From Agapanthus africanus (Eukaryota > Streptophyta > Magnoliopsida > Asparagales > Amaryllidaceae), in the NCBI GenBank assembly GCA_030015575.1, contig JASDDO010000001.1:323301595-323365594 (forward strand): a DNA stretch of 64,000 nt, written 5' to 3'. Each line of letters begins with the position of its first letter. The first letter of the stretch is position 1. Positions 36,968-47,485 of this stretch are shown in pieces. Under the pieces are notes generated by a model. It was not told where the DNA came from. It was given only the letters and a program-made list of their open reading frames with translations, and did no database searches. A program made the translations under genes and the position numbers.

Positions 36968-37178
36968 GCTATGACCTTGACGAAAGCCAACAAACCATAG
37001 CCCGCTAGTCAAGTTCAACCCGTACATTTCTTGATCGAATTAAACCCACCCGCACGACCCTTGACGAAAGTCAACAAAGCCGCACGACTACCCTAATCCA
37101 ATCGCATCGTATGCTAGCAGATAAGCAGCATATAGCTACCGCACACTGCACCTTGACGAAAGCCAACAAATGCAGCAC
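36968..37178 (-). repeat. Element D: triplicate leader hairpins
   Basis: Hairpins at 36968-37001, 37052-37085 and 37143-37178. Loop TTTC in all three; inner stems TTGGC/GTCAA (second copy TTGAC). Outer stems in element sense: GTGCTGCA/TGCAGTGT, GTGCGGC/GTCGTGC and GCTATGG/TCATAGC. Against E the first outer stem has two paired changes (GCTACG/CGTAGT to GCTGCA/TGCAGT). Confidence 0.8.
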
Positions 37179-37316
37179 GAATACTATATACAACTTATCT
37201 GAAATGACGGAGGGCTACGATAGGTTTTTCTGAAAACCTATTGCGTAATGAACTTGATATCGTTGTAGAATCAAATGATTTTTAAAATGGAGTGCTTTTG
37301 AGGCTTTTCTAGTTTT

Positions 37317-37560
37317 GCTAAAGGAGTCACTCCCGGTGAAGGGATCGTCGGTCCTTTCCTCGTCGAATGAGGTGCTGGATATATCATATATATCACTGTG
37401 CAAAGCAGAACTCTTAAAAGCAATCAAAAGACAAACCGAGTGTATAGCATCTGCCAGTTATTGCTAAAGGAGTCACTCCCGGTGAAGGGATCTCGGTCCT
37501 TTCCTCATCGAATAAGGTGCAGGATTTATCACATATACCTCTGTGCAAAGCAAGAACTGT
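37317..37560 (-). repeat. Element D: tandem duplication in the leader
   Basis: 'gctaaaggagtcactcccgg' at 37317 and 37463, period 146 bp. Confidence 0.85.
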
Positions 37561-38008
37561 AGCTACCTGTTTTATTTTGAAATTCGATTCTACAACATCT
37601 TAGGTTTCTTTTACTTTCATTAATCACATTAATGAAGTCCCATCATTTAAGTACCTAAACATTACAGATAAATACGACGTACACTTATGCCATCCGCATT
37701 CGCCTCGATGTCCCCTCGTGCACCGTTAGGTTAGGTAACTAACGGCAGAGCAGGGCAGGGCTAGCACGGGTGTAAAACATAAGTAACGTCTATATAATAT
37801 ATCATATATACTATATACTGTATCTATCACAGAACATATCATGATCACATCACAAATATCGCAGCAGAAGAATCATATGAAATATTGGATATACTAGGAC
37901 GTCCGTGTTTTCAATACGAGCCAGTATAAAACACGGATTCTACGGTCGTTATGAATAGCCAAACCCACACCCCTAGACCCCTACGAGAGCGGCAAGCAAC
38001 CCTACCAA

Positions 38009-38068
38009 TTCTAGAGTTAGGAGACCCGGACTCGACTCGTCGAGTTGGTCTCCCACTGGACTCCAGAA
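38009..38068 (-). other. Element D: three-tier leader hairpin (CGAG loop)
   Basis: Same layout as in B; apical part ACTCGA-CGAG-TCGAGT is perfect, with the loop's first base C instead of G. Confidence 0.75.
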
Positions 38069-39432
38069 CCCGGTTACTTGTGCCCTCCTCCTTGGGTCTA
38101 TCCTAGTGCGGAAAAGTAAATAATATACAACAGGTGACAACTCCCTCAACCTGGAAGTGCCCCAATAAAAGAATATTACATACAAGTTTTTACATGAATG
38201 AAAATGAAAAACACTCATCTCACATAAAAACCCCCGGCTATTCAAACACGACGATCCAATATAACATATCCAGCAACACATAACATCACATGTCATCAAC
38301 GTAAGTAAATATGCGCATCCCAATTGTCGTTGACATATAGCAACGAAACCGGCGATATCACATATTACAGCTTACGGTCACAGAAAAGAAAGTGTAAAAC
38401 TACAACAGTTGGAATCCGCAACCACCTCAGACATCACATGCCTGACCAAATGAATTCTTTGGACATCGCATGCCTAACAATTATAAACCCCGCATTTTAG
38501 TCTCAAAATCGAAAACACTTTTCAATATCAAGTCGGCAATTCAACAAGATTCCCGACATCCTGATCGAATGCTCGTCGCAAACTTCAATAGACGGCCGCA
38601 CCCCCGATACCATCGACGAAGTGCACCAAGACGGAACACCGCTACCGCGAGCACCCGGACGGATGCTTTCGGCGACGGGGTTCTCCTACAGTCACTTGGT
38701 CGGGGCTATGGAGTGAGGCTGTCTATTAAGTTTACCCGGCGAGTATCCGCGTACGCTACGTGATTGCGACGGACTTTTGATCGCATCAAAATTCCGTGGC
38801 AACCGATCAATTGAGACTAAACTGCTATGTTTATAACATTCATTCAGTTATCTCGTAACTTATTGTGAATTCCAATTATTGTATCACATTCCAGATAAAC
38901 AGAAAATGTTAAACTTTTCGATCGAACAGTCAAACACCCAAGTTTTCCCGATACAGCTCAACACATGAAATAAGTCTAACAACATTCCGTTCGTGCCTCA
39001 GTACCAACGGTCCAGCCGTAGAAGGGTCAAGCCAACGCCTCCCATGTGGCACGCCGTACTGCCCCAAACCCGAAGGTTCAAAGGGCAGTTCAAGACGGTC
39101 ACATAATCGAGTTAAGGTTTGTTGTCTTCTAGAGGGTCCATCGAGTTACTTGCACTACTTAGAACGTCGTTAAACTACAGAAAAATCCAACACTTGGAAA
39201 TTTCCCGACAGGGGAAAAATTGGGTATTTATATCCGGTCGAACTTTTTAACATATTCTAAAAATTTATCCGGAAAGCCACATAGACAAAATTTGATACTC
39301 CGATCGAAACACCGAATCCCCAAAACAACTGCAGAAAATTCAACTCTTGAATAAATATTAAAAATTCCCAGAAAATCCAACTCCAGAAAATAGGAATTAC
39401 TGTGCAAAGAAAAGTCAAAGAATCTACAGTCT

Positions 39433-39480
39433 CGCCGCGGAACCGCCGCGCCACGTGGGCTTAGGCCGCGGTTCCGCGCC
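39433..39480. repeat. Element D: GC-rich inverted motif
   Basis: 'cgccgcggaaccgccgcg' and 'ggccgcggttccgcgcc' around 'ccacgtgggctta'; about 190 bp from the PBS. Confidence 0.85.
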
Positions 39481-39666
39481 GTCATGACGGAGTTACAGCT
39501 CCGTTTTGCACAGTATTTCATAATAAACCCTGCTTGATTTTCTGGATATTTTTAATCTTGAAAAATCCACATTTTTAAAAATTGGACAGAGAGCATGTTT
39601 GTGATCGGGTTTCGGATTCGTTCGGACTTCAAATTCCGTCTGGACTTCGCCTAAGGCTCTAGCTAG

Positions 39667-39678
39667 GCTCTGATACCA
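39667..39678 (-). other. Element D: primer-binding site (tRNA-iMet)
   Basis: Plus strand 'gctctgatacca', perfect complement of TGGTATCAGAGC, one base from the 5' LTR. Confidence 0.95.
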
Positions 39679-39679
39679 C

Positions 39680-41901
39680 TGTAGGGTTCCTAGGCATCCT
39701 AATGAGGTCTCACAAGGCATCAAACATGCCCATTTCAAAATTTTAAGGTGCCGAGAGACCCGACTACGGATCGTTTGCTAGAAAACTAGGCGAAAACAAA
39801 ACTAGTTAACAATTAACTAATGGGATATCGGAAATACAACCTTTGTAGATCCGGTGCTCCACCTCCATAGCTCCGTAACGAAGTCGTCTCCACTGTCCAA
39901 AACAAATCCGGGCTCTAGAGTCGGCTTCGTCGGAGAAAAAATGAGCTAGGTCGTCGATGTCCATGCCGAAGATGATCTACGTCGAGGCATCGCTAAATCA
40001 AGCTCCACCTTCACCAAGCCCTAAAACTTGTGAAGGAAACACACTCTACTACTTGGCAAGAGTTAGAGGATGAAGAAATAGGAAGTGGGTAGACTTTAGA
40101 ATTGGATTTCTCACTTGTTTGCTCAATTCACCATTGATGAAGAAAGCTTTTTCTTCTTGAGTTCAAGGAAGAAGAAGAAGAAATGTTATGATAAGAATAT
40201 TAAAAAGAAAAGAATAAATCCATTCTTATCATAACATAACCCAAGTTAAGTGTAGAGAATTGACCAAGGTTAAAGAATGGTTAGGGTTAAGGAGATGAGA
40301 CAAAAATGGTGACATAATGAAAGCTTCATGAAGCTTCAAGTTGAAAACAAAAGTAGCCACCATTTTTCACTTCTTTTCCTTTTCTCATTTATCTTTTAAA
40401 TGCAAATGAAAAGATAAATGAATGAATAAAAGAAAACCCCAATCATTTACTTAACCTAGGTTTAATTCATTACACTTAAAAAAAAAGATATGTATCATCA
40501 AACATGATTCAATCAAGTGCACAAAAATCATATCGCATATGCAATGCGCACACCCGAGTGAGAAAATCCATTCAAAGTGAACCGATACTAGTTAATGCAA
40601 AGTAATATATCAAATATATAATTATGCATTAAATCATTAAATCAACACTTGACTTAACGATCCGGTCATGTCGCACATAACCGACTGGTATCATCAGTAA
40701 CAACTTATCGAATCAACACTTGATCCGATAACCCGGCTATATCGCATATAACCGATCAATGTCACATCGCGAGAATCAAATACAGTATCACATACTGGTA
40801 TCATTCTCGGTCCCGCACATATCTCATACGCGCTCCTATTTCGTTTCGCTTGAGCCAGGAAACCTCTGTGTATGACTCTAAAGACTCGTCAATACGCCGG
40901 CAGCAGATGATGATCATATCAAGCATCCACAAGCCGCAAGCGGTCTGCTAAACGTAACGGCCACCTGGGTATTGAGCGATCTGAAGATCGACGAGCAAGC
41001 CCGCTCACACTCCAGTGAATCCGACCAGTAACACTACCGTACAGTCCGGTCTGATCGTCTGATATGTCGCATATCTCGCCTAGGGGTGGTAAACGTCAGA
41101 CCCCAATAGCTCAATAAGTCGTGTCGATATGAGGTCTATAACTGTTCGAGAAACTACTGGTAACACTTAGCAGTAAATCTCAGCAACCCTGGCCAGGGAT
41201 TTCCTGTTATAGCCAATCGAACACAGCGCAACATCAACTCCCTATACCGGGAGAGACGAATCCCCTCCTATCGCTCATTGCCTCCATGTGACTTGGGACT
41301 GTACCCAAAAACCACCGTTTTGCACGCCCTCTTGGACGTGGTAAGATGGAAATCAAAGCACAGTGGGAACCACACAAGACTCTATGACGATCTCGGGTCA
41401 ACAGACTACTCTGTACCAGTGTCACCAGAGAACTGCCATCTGACGTGAGGTATAATACCATCTGGGAGTTCTCGGCGAGTCCGTCCAGTGTACCCAGTCT
41501 CTACTGAGCACCCGTATATGATCTCTGATGTCAAACACCAATGGATATGGGATCATCCATCGCCCATCTGTATGGGTCGAGAAGGTACACGCTAGTCTAC
41601 TCTGGTATATCGATGCCCCGTCTCGATATACCCACGACTAGGGACTGTGAAGGATGTACTTATGGACTACCATGTCCCCACTAGTATGATCCGCATCATA
41701 GTCCAGGTAGTCAAGTACAGATCCTAAGGGCTTTACCAACATGTAACAGAGAGACAATCAGTGTACACGTTAAGGTAAAGGTCAACCTGATAGCATACTA
41801 TCATGTCGAGCAAGAAAGTCCTCCCTATATATGTCCCAGCATCCACTACAATATACATCCAATGTACTGTAATGGCCTCTAGGGCATACATATTACTAAC
41901 A
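39680..41901 (-). repeat. 5' LTR of element D
   Basis: 2222 bp. A TATATA-like stretch lies at about 41825-41832, close to the LTR's transcriptional upstream end. Confidence 0.95.
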
Positions 41902-42323
41902 AATGGGAGAAGACGTAAGCGCATAGCATCTAAAGTCAATTGTGAAGTACCCATCATTGCGCATACGTTTTCGAATTTGGTGATGAAAACGTACGCGTCT
42001 TCCGACTCAAGCCCGTGAAATTTGGGCAGCAGATTGATGTAGTGGGGTTTAATTTCAAAATTATCCCCATTAGGTGGTGGAAGAGATAGACAAGTAGGAA
42101 GGGGACCACGAATAGGATAGCATCTCTCTTGGAGAGAGATGCGCGGTGGATTCTGCTCACCTGCGGGCGGTGGCAGCGTGGTGTTATAATTAGATGGAGT
42201 GTCGTCCATCACGATCGATGTGGTGTGTGGTGGGGAAAAAGAAGATGAAGAAGTACCGACTTCGGTGTCGATAGCAGGAACGCGGACAAGACGGGCACTA
42301 GGATCCCGTGTCCAGCCGAGCAT
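41902..42323 (-). pseudogene. Element C: gag N-terminal part
   Basis: Minus-strand frame from ATG at 42321-42323. About 90 residues of Ser/Pro-rich N-terminus are followed by the start of the Athila-type gag domain: HYINLLPKFHGLESEDAYVF, then DAMRLRLLPF, where D interrupts. The downstream part is at 30735-31511 in the same frame. The start is chosen because it is the first in-frame ATG after a leader with stops and the domain order is complete from it. Confidence 0.88.
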
Positions 42324-43263
42324 GCACTAAGCGGGTTTAGTGCAAGTGGCAGCGTGTGTGTGATTTAAAATTGGCTTGTTTTGAAAACTGTGAGACTCAA
42401 GACAAATCTCCCTAAGATGCACAAGCAACCCTAGAACTACGGTCACCTAGGTCCAGTCTCTAGACCGCTCCTAGACTTCCAAAGGACAAGCCGCAGGATA
42501 AATCCTCTACCGCCTCCGTACTACCCTTGTAGCGAGGTAAGTGCCAGGTAAGTGGGAAGGAACCACCACTACAGTGGGCCTAATTAATAACCACTAGCCT
42601 TTGACACACTTGCCTAGGCACTACAAAAGTAATGCGGATAAACGATAGATTACCCACGACCTTCCTCTGTCCTTATTGAGCGCGACAGTCCTTAGAGTCT
42701 GGTCTAGATATTTTTTAAATTAATGAAGGGTTGATCTATATGCTCGGTTTGTGATTTGTGGGGCTTAGGAAGGGTGATGAAATCCCCACCTAATCTTGAT
42801 TTGGTCTTTGCCCCTTAGAGTCCGTATTAAATATGCAAAACAAAACCAATCACAAAACTTTTGCAAAAAGATTTTTGAGCGGCGCAATTTTGCAAAGAAT
42901 CCTGCAGAAAATAGATTTTATTGGATTTGATGGGAGAGAGAAGGAGTTGAGAATCTTACCAGAGAATTCCGTAGCCCTAATCCCTCCAAGCCACCGCGTT
43001 TCCGCCGCAGGAAGCACCTTTGTGCCGCGGTTCCGCCGCGAGGTGGATGGAACAGTTGATGAAAATTTTTCTCAAGCCCTCTGTGCTCCTCTGGATCTCG
43101 ATGAATGCCTCTGTCTTCTGTTTTCCTCAATTCTGTAACTCCAGATCTCCTTGCAAAATTCACGCACAAATCGTTAAATATGCAATTTGCAGTTTTGTGT
43201 TAATAATGATATAAATCGTCTAAGAATTCAACACAAATATTAAAAATAAAAAATTACGCACGT
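42324..43263 (-). other. Element C: leader between PBS and gag
   Basis: About 940 bp without a supported frame. Contains the GC dyad at 42994-43046. The frames at 42833-43169 overlap on both strands and look like chance. Confidence 0.7.
42994..43046. repeat. Element C leader: GC-rich inverted motif
   Basis: 'ccgcgtttccgccgcagg' and 'gccgcggttccgccgcgagg', about 220-270 bp from the PBS, at nearly the same distance as in the Copia elements. Confidence 0.75.
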
Positions 43264-43282
43264 ATCCCCGGCAACGGCGCCA
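43264..43282 (-). other. Element C: primer-binding site (tRNA-Asp)
   Basis: Plus strand 'atccccggcaacggcgcca', the 3' end of plant tRNA-Asp including CCA; on the minus strand TGGCGCCGTTGCCGGGGAT. Two bases separate it from the LTR. Use of tRNA-Asp is characteristic of Athila-group elements. Confidence 0.95.
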
Positions 43283-44160
43283 TTTGATTGGTTCGAAAAG
43301 GTGTATGTTTGTAGTTAACCGCAATCAGAATGGTGTCGCGTATAGCTAGACCGAGATGAGTACGGGTCGTCCTCTGGGAAACATGGAACTTTTTATTTTT
43401 ACTTTAGATGTGTTGAGAAAGAGAGGAGGGATAAAGAATTTTGTGAGAAGTTTCTAGATCTACTTTAAACAAGAATGTAAAATATAGATCTAGATTTTTA
43501 GAGATTTAAATAATATAATAACAGGGCTTGTAGGGTTCGTTAGGATTTAGTAGTTATGGAAGATTAATTAAAAGTTACCCTTTTATCCATTAATAGATTT
43601 AGAACTAGAACGACGGTGATGCGTGTAGATTAGGGTTTCTGGAGGGAAAAGGAATCCCACTCGTAACCCTTATCTCGACACGGAACTCCGTTCATATCTA
43701 GCCTTTACCAAAACAATCATTAATCTAATCCCTAATCGCGGTCGGAACTAGCAAGGAATTGCTAGCGCGCCCAATTAGGATGTTAATGATTATTTTAATA
43801 AAGTTCCTAAACTTTATAGGACTTAAAAAGGGTTTAATTATTTTCATCGCCCATTAGCCTACCCTAATCCTACGAACCCTAACAAGCGGAGAATTACTCG
43901 CGCATGTTAGGAGAAGAAGATGAAAAGAAAGAGAGGGAAAACATAATGTAAAAAAAACAAACAATTAAATAAAAACTACCTTTATTAATCAACTTCTTCA
44001 AGCTACACTTTTAATCCATAGAAAATGATTACAAAACTTGATTTGCTTCTCGATCTTTCCTAAGGGGTAGTCGAACAGTCGATGATCAGCCTGGATGCGT
44101 GAGCGTCGGGAGCTTCGTGATCTCTTCGGCTTGATAGCTTTTCCAAGAGGCTCTCGGTGC

Positions 44161-44170
44161 CTTTTTATAG
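44161..44170 (-). promoter_or_regulatory. TATA box of the element C 5' LTR
   Basis: Element sense 'ctataaaaag', a good plant TATA box in the middle of the LTR. The GC palindromes lie about 90-140 bp upstream in element sense, a plausible promoter position. The 3' LTR has an identical copy at 26981-26990. Confidence 0.55.
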
Positions 44171-44257
44171 TGCAAACCCAGAATCTTATTGTTGAGAAGT
44201 TGGTAAAATATTGCATAGATTCACCCCAAAAATCCTCTGCCCCTAACTCCCTGGAAG

Positions 44258-44303
44258 TGCGGCGGATCCGCGGCAAATGGTGGCTAGGGCCGCGGATCCG
44301 CGC
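44258..44303. repeat. Element C 5' LTR: paired GC palindromes
   Basis: Second copy of the GCGGATCCGC pair, identical to the one in the 3' LTR. Confidence 0.8.
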
Positions 44304-44738
44304 TCAAGGGTGGGGATCATTTGATGCTTTTTCTTGTGCTTTCATCTGGTGACATTTGGCAATCCTAGGCATCTTCAGAATCTGAAAATCTTTTCTCGGT
44401 TGCTTCCAGACTTGGTCTCCAAGTTTTGCTTCTTAATTTGGCAAGATTTCTTCAACAAATTGATTTGTTTGATAAATTCTGCATAACAACTTGGAAAATT
44501 CTGCACAATAATCTCAAATAATATTTAGTAGACTTAGTCCTACTAGGATTTGGTCAATAGATTTATTTGCATACATTTTCCTACCAAATGATCATTAAAA
44601 TATATTAACATATGGAAAATAATGTTTTTACACATAAACCCTCATATGTATAATATATTATAATAAAGTCCTTTTTTAATATGAAAATGGTAGGAAAAAT
44701 GTAATACAAATGTGCAGTTTTATCAACTGAACATATAC

Positions 44739-45227
44739 CGTGGATTTTGATTCATGCCCTCGATGTTATTTCTATGCGCTTTCGATGCATTGATGAGTTT
44801 TCGTGCACTCTGTCGCACTAGACTTATGTTTTCGTGACCCGTATGCACTTGATATTCGTTTTCATGCACCCTATTGCACTAGATGCTTTTGTACGGACTT
44901 GACGCACTTGATTTAGATTTTTCTCAAAAACTTGGTGCCTTTGAGGTGATTTTGTGCACACCAGATGCATTTGATCGAAATTTTTCGTGCATACCAGTTG
45001 CATATGATTGACATTTTTCGTGCACTCTAGATGCACTTGATATAATTGTCGTGCATAACCGTTGCACTTGACAGATGTTTTCATGCACACCTATTACACG
45101 CAGTTTTTGCTTTCGTGCACATTCGTGGCACTTGGATTTGATTTCGATTTCTGTGCACACCAGACGCACTTAGTATTATCATGTACACCTATTAGGATTG
45201 ATTCTTTTCGAGCATCATGTTTCTATG
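44739..45227 (+). repeat. Element G: ~31 bp degenerate minisatellite, right part
   Basis: About twelve further units such as 'ttttcgtgcactctgtcgca' and 'tttcgtgcataccagttgc', continuing the array cut at 26103. Reverse-strand frames (44824-45169) give an 11-residue repeat because units near 33 bp keep frame; not a gene in my view. Confidence 0.75.
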
Positions 45228-45245
45228 ACACACACACACACACAC
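45228..45245. repeat. (AC)9 microsatellite
   Basis: Nine AC units followed by 'tatattatatag', the insertion site of element E. Confidence 0.9.
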
Positions 45246-45257
45246 TATATTATATAG

Positions 45258-47485
45258 TGTAGGGCTCCTAGGCACACTAATGAAGTCTCACAAGGCATCA
45301 ACCATGCCAATTTCGAATTTTACAAGTGCCGAGAAACCCTAATACGGATCGTTAACTAGATTTTAGGCGAAACAAAAACAAGTAAACGACTTTACTCTAA
45401 GTGAACGGAAATACAACCTTTGTAGATCCGGTTCTCCACCTCCATAGCTCCGTGATGAGGTCCTTCCGCTGTCCAAATCAAATCCATGACTCTAGCATCG
45501 GCTTCATCGGAGAAATGGGCGGGCTTGGTCGTCGGTTCGATGCCGAAGATGATCTACGTCGAGGCATCACAAGATCAAGCTCCAACTTCACCAAGCCTTG
45601 AAAACTTGTGAAGGAAATACCCTATACTACTTGGCAAGAGGTAGAGGATGAAGAAATAGGAGGTGGGTTCACTTTAGAATTGGATTTCTCACTCATTAGC
45701 TCAAGTTGCCATTGATGGAGCAAGCTTTCTTCATGTTGATCATGAAGAAGAAGAAGAAGGAATATTATAGAAAATATGATAAGTATTTTCTTAAAAAAGA
45801 AAACAATATGATACTTATCATATATTCAACCATGGTTTAGTGTAGAGATTTAACTAAGGTTAGAAGAATGGTTAGGGTTAGACATGAGACAAGAATGGTG
45901 GACTTGTTCAAAGCTTCAAGAAGCTTCAACAAACAAACAAAACAAGCCACCATTCTTTTCTCTTTATCATTTCCAAAAGAATGATAAATAAATAAATAGA
46001 TAATAAGTGAATAAACAAAACCCTAACCACTCTCACAACCATGGTTTAATCTTTACACAAACCCAAGTGAGCATGTATCATCAAACATGATACAAACAAG
46101 TGCACAAAAGTATATCACATATACAATTTGTGAACTTCAAGTGAGAAAATCCATTTAAAGTGAACCAATACTAGTTAATGCAAAGTAATATATCTAATAT
46201 ATAATTATGCATTAAATCATCAAATCAACACTTGATTTAACGATCCGGTCATATCGCATATGACCGACTAATATCTAATGTATCGATTTATCGAATCAAT
46301 CCTTGATTCGATAACTAGGTTATATCGCATACAACCATTCGACACATTCATCGCGAGAATGAAATGCGGTATCACATACACGCATTATTCTCGGTCCCGC
46401 ACATATCTCATATGCGCTCCTATTTCGTTTCGCTTGAGCCAGGAAACCTCTGTGTAGGACTCTAAAGACTCGTCAATACGTCGGCAGCAGGTGATGATCA
46501 TATCAAGCACCACAAGCCGCAAGCGGTCTGCCAAACGTAACGGCCACCAGGGTATTGAACGATCAGAACATCGACGAGCAAGCCCGCTCACACTCCTGTG
46601 AATCCAACCAGTAACACTTACCGTACAGTCCGGTCTGATCGTCTGATATGTCGCATATCTTGCCTAGGGGTGGTAAACGTCAGACCCCAATAGCTCGATA
46701 AGTCGTGTCGATATGAGATCTATAACTATTCGAGAAACTACTGGTAACACTTACCAGTAAATCTCAGCAACCCTAGCCAGGGATTTCCGGTTATAGCCAT
46801 TCGAACACAGCGCAACATCAACTCCCTATACCGGGAGAGACGAATCCCCTCCTATCGCTCATTGCCTCCATGTGACTCGGGACTGTACCCAAAATCTTCC
46901 GTTTTGCACGCCCTCTTAGACGTGGTAAGGTGGAAATCAAAGCACAGTGGGAACCACACAAGACTCTATGACGATCTCGGGTCAACAGACTACTCTGTAC
47001 CAGTGTCACCAGAGAACTGCCATCTGACGTAAGGTATAATACCATCTGGGAGTTCTCGGCGAGTCCGTCCAGTATACCCAGTCTTCTCTGAGCACCCGTA
47101 TATCATCTCTGATGTCAAACACCAATGGATATGGGATCATCCATCGCCCATCTGTATGGGTCGAGAAGGTATACGCTAGTCTACTCTGGTATATCGATGC
47201 CCCATCTCGATACACCCACGACTAGGGACCTTGAAGGATGTACTTATGGACTACCATGTCCCTACTAGTATGATCCGCATCATAGTCTAGGTAGTCAAGT
47301 ACACATCCTAAGGGCTTTACTAACATGTAACAGAGATACAATCAGTGTACACGTTAAGGTAAAGAGCAACCAGATAGCATACTATCATGTCGAGCAAGAA
47401 AGTCCTCCCTATATATGTCCCAGCATCCACTACAATATACATCCTATGTATAGCAATGGCCTCTAGGGCATACATATAACTAACA
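45258..47485 (-). repeat. 3' LTR of element E
   Basis: Starts 'tgtagggctcctaggcac', ends 'catataactaaca'. Small indels against the partner LTR explain the 2 bp length difference. Confidence 0.95.

Larger units (their letters stand above)
36492..39666 (-). other. Element D: long non-coding leader
   Basis: Collinear with the other family leaders. Splice-acceptor-like tract at 36537-36551 (sense ctctctctccag, then gtagcgacc; the following ATG is ATA here). Hairpin triplet 36968-37178, tandem duplication 37317-37560, inverted repeat 37616-37636, three-tier hairpin 38009-38068, GC dyad 39433-39480. Confidence 0.75.
31512..41901 (-). mobile_element. Copia LTR retrotransposon D, complete, inserted in gag of C
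   Basis: 10,390 bp, two 2222 bp LTRs (31512-33733 and 39680-41901), PPT complement at 33734-33745, PBS at 39667-39678, and perfect target duplication AATGG (31507-31511 and 41902-41906). LTRs are almost identical (about one difference in the first 200 bp), making D one of the youngest insertions here. Internal region 33734-39679 holds broken pol and a 3.2 kb leader. Confidence 0.97.
26104..44733 (-). mobile_element. Athila-like gag-protease retrotransposon C (carries element D)
   Basis: Minus-strand Ty3/gypsy-group element with LTRs 26104-27553 (1450 bp) and 43285-44733 (1449 bp), PBS for tRNA-Asp at 43264-43282 and a perfect target duplication TATAC (26099-26103 and 44734-44738). Without D (31512-41901 plus one AATGG) it is about 8.2 kb. 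It encodes only gag and an aspartic protease; RT, RNase H and integrase are absent, with 1.7 kb of non-coding DNA between protease and 3' LTR. The LTRs differ by about eleven substitutions, all transitions, and one T indel, so insertion is recent. Confidence 0.95.
43285..44733 (-). repeat. 5' LTR of element C
   Basis: 1449 bp; one T shorter than the 3' LTR in the run near 43575. Contains the promoter-like TATA at 44161-44170 and the GC palindromes at 44258-44303. Confidence 0.95.

Noticed and set aside
43264-43282. Possible tRNA-Asp gene fragment
   Set aside because: Only the last 16 tRNA bases plus the CCA are present, directly beside an LTR: it is a primer-binding site.
43998-44352. Overlapping frames on both strands in C's LTR
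   Set aside because: Both lie across the TATA box and GC palindromes of an LTR; no protein family recognised.
44824-45169. Reverse-strand repeat protein with 11-residue units
   Set aside because: It is translation of the degenerate ~31-33 bp minisatellite; the frame is lost in the left part of the same array.
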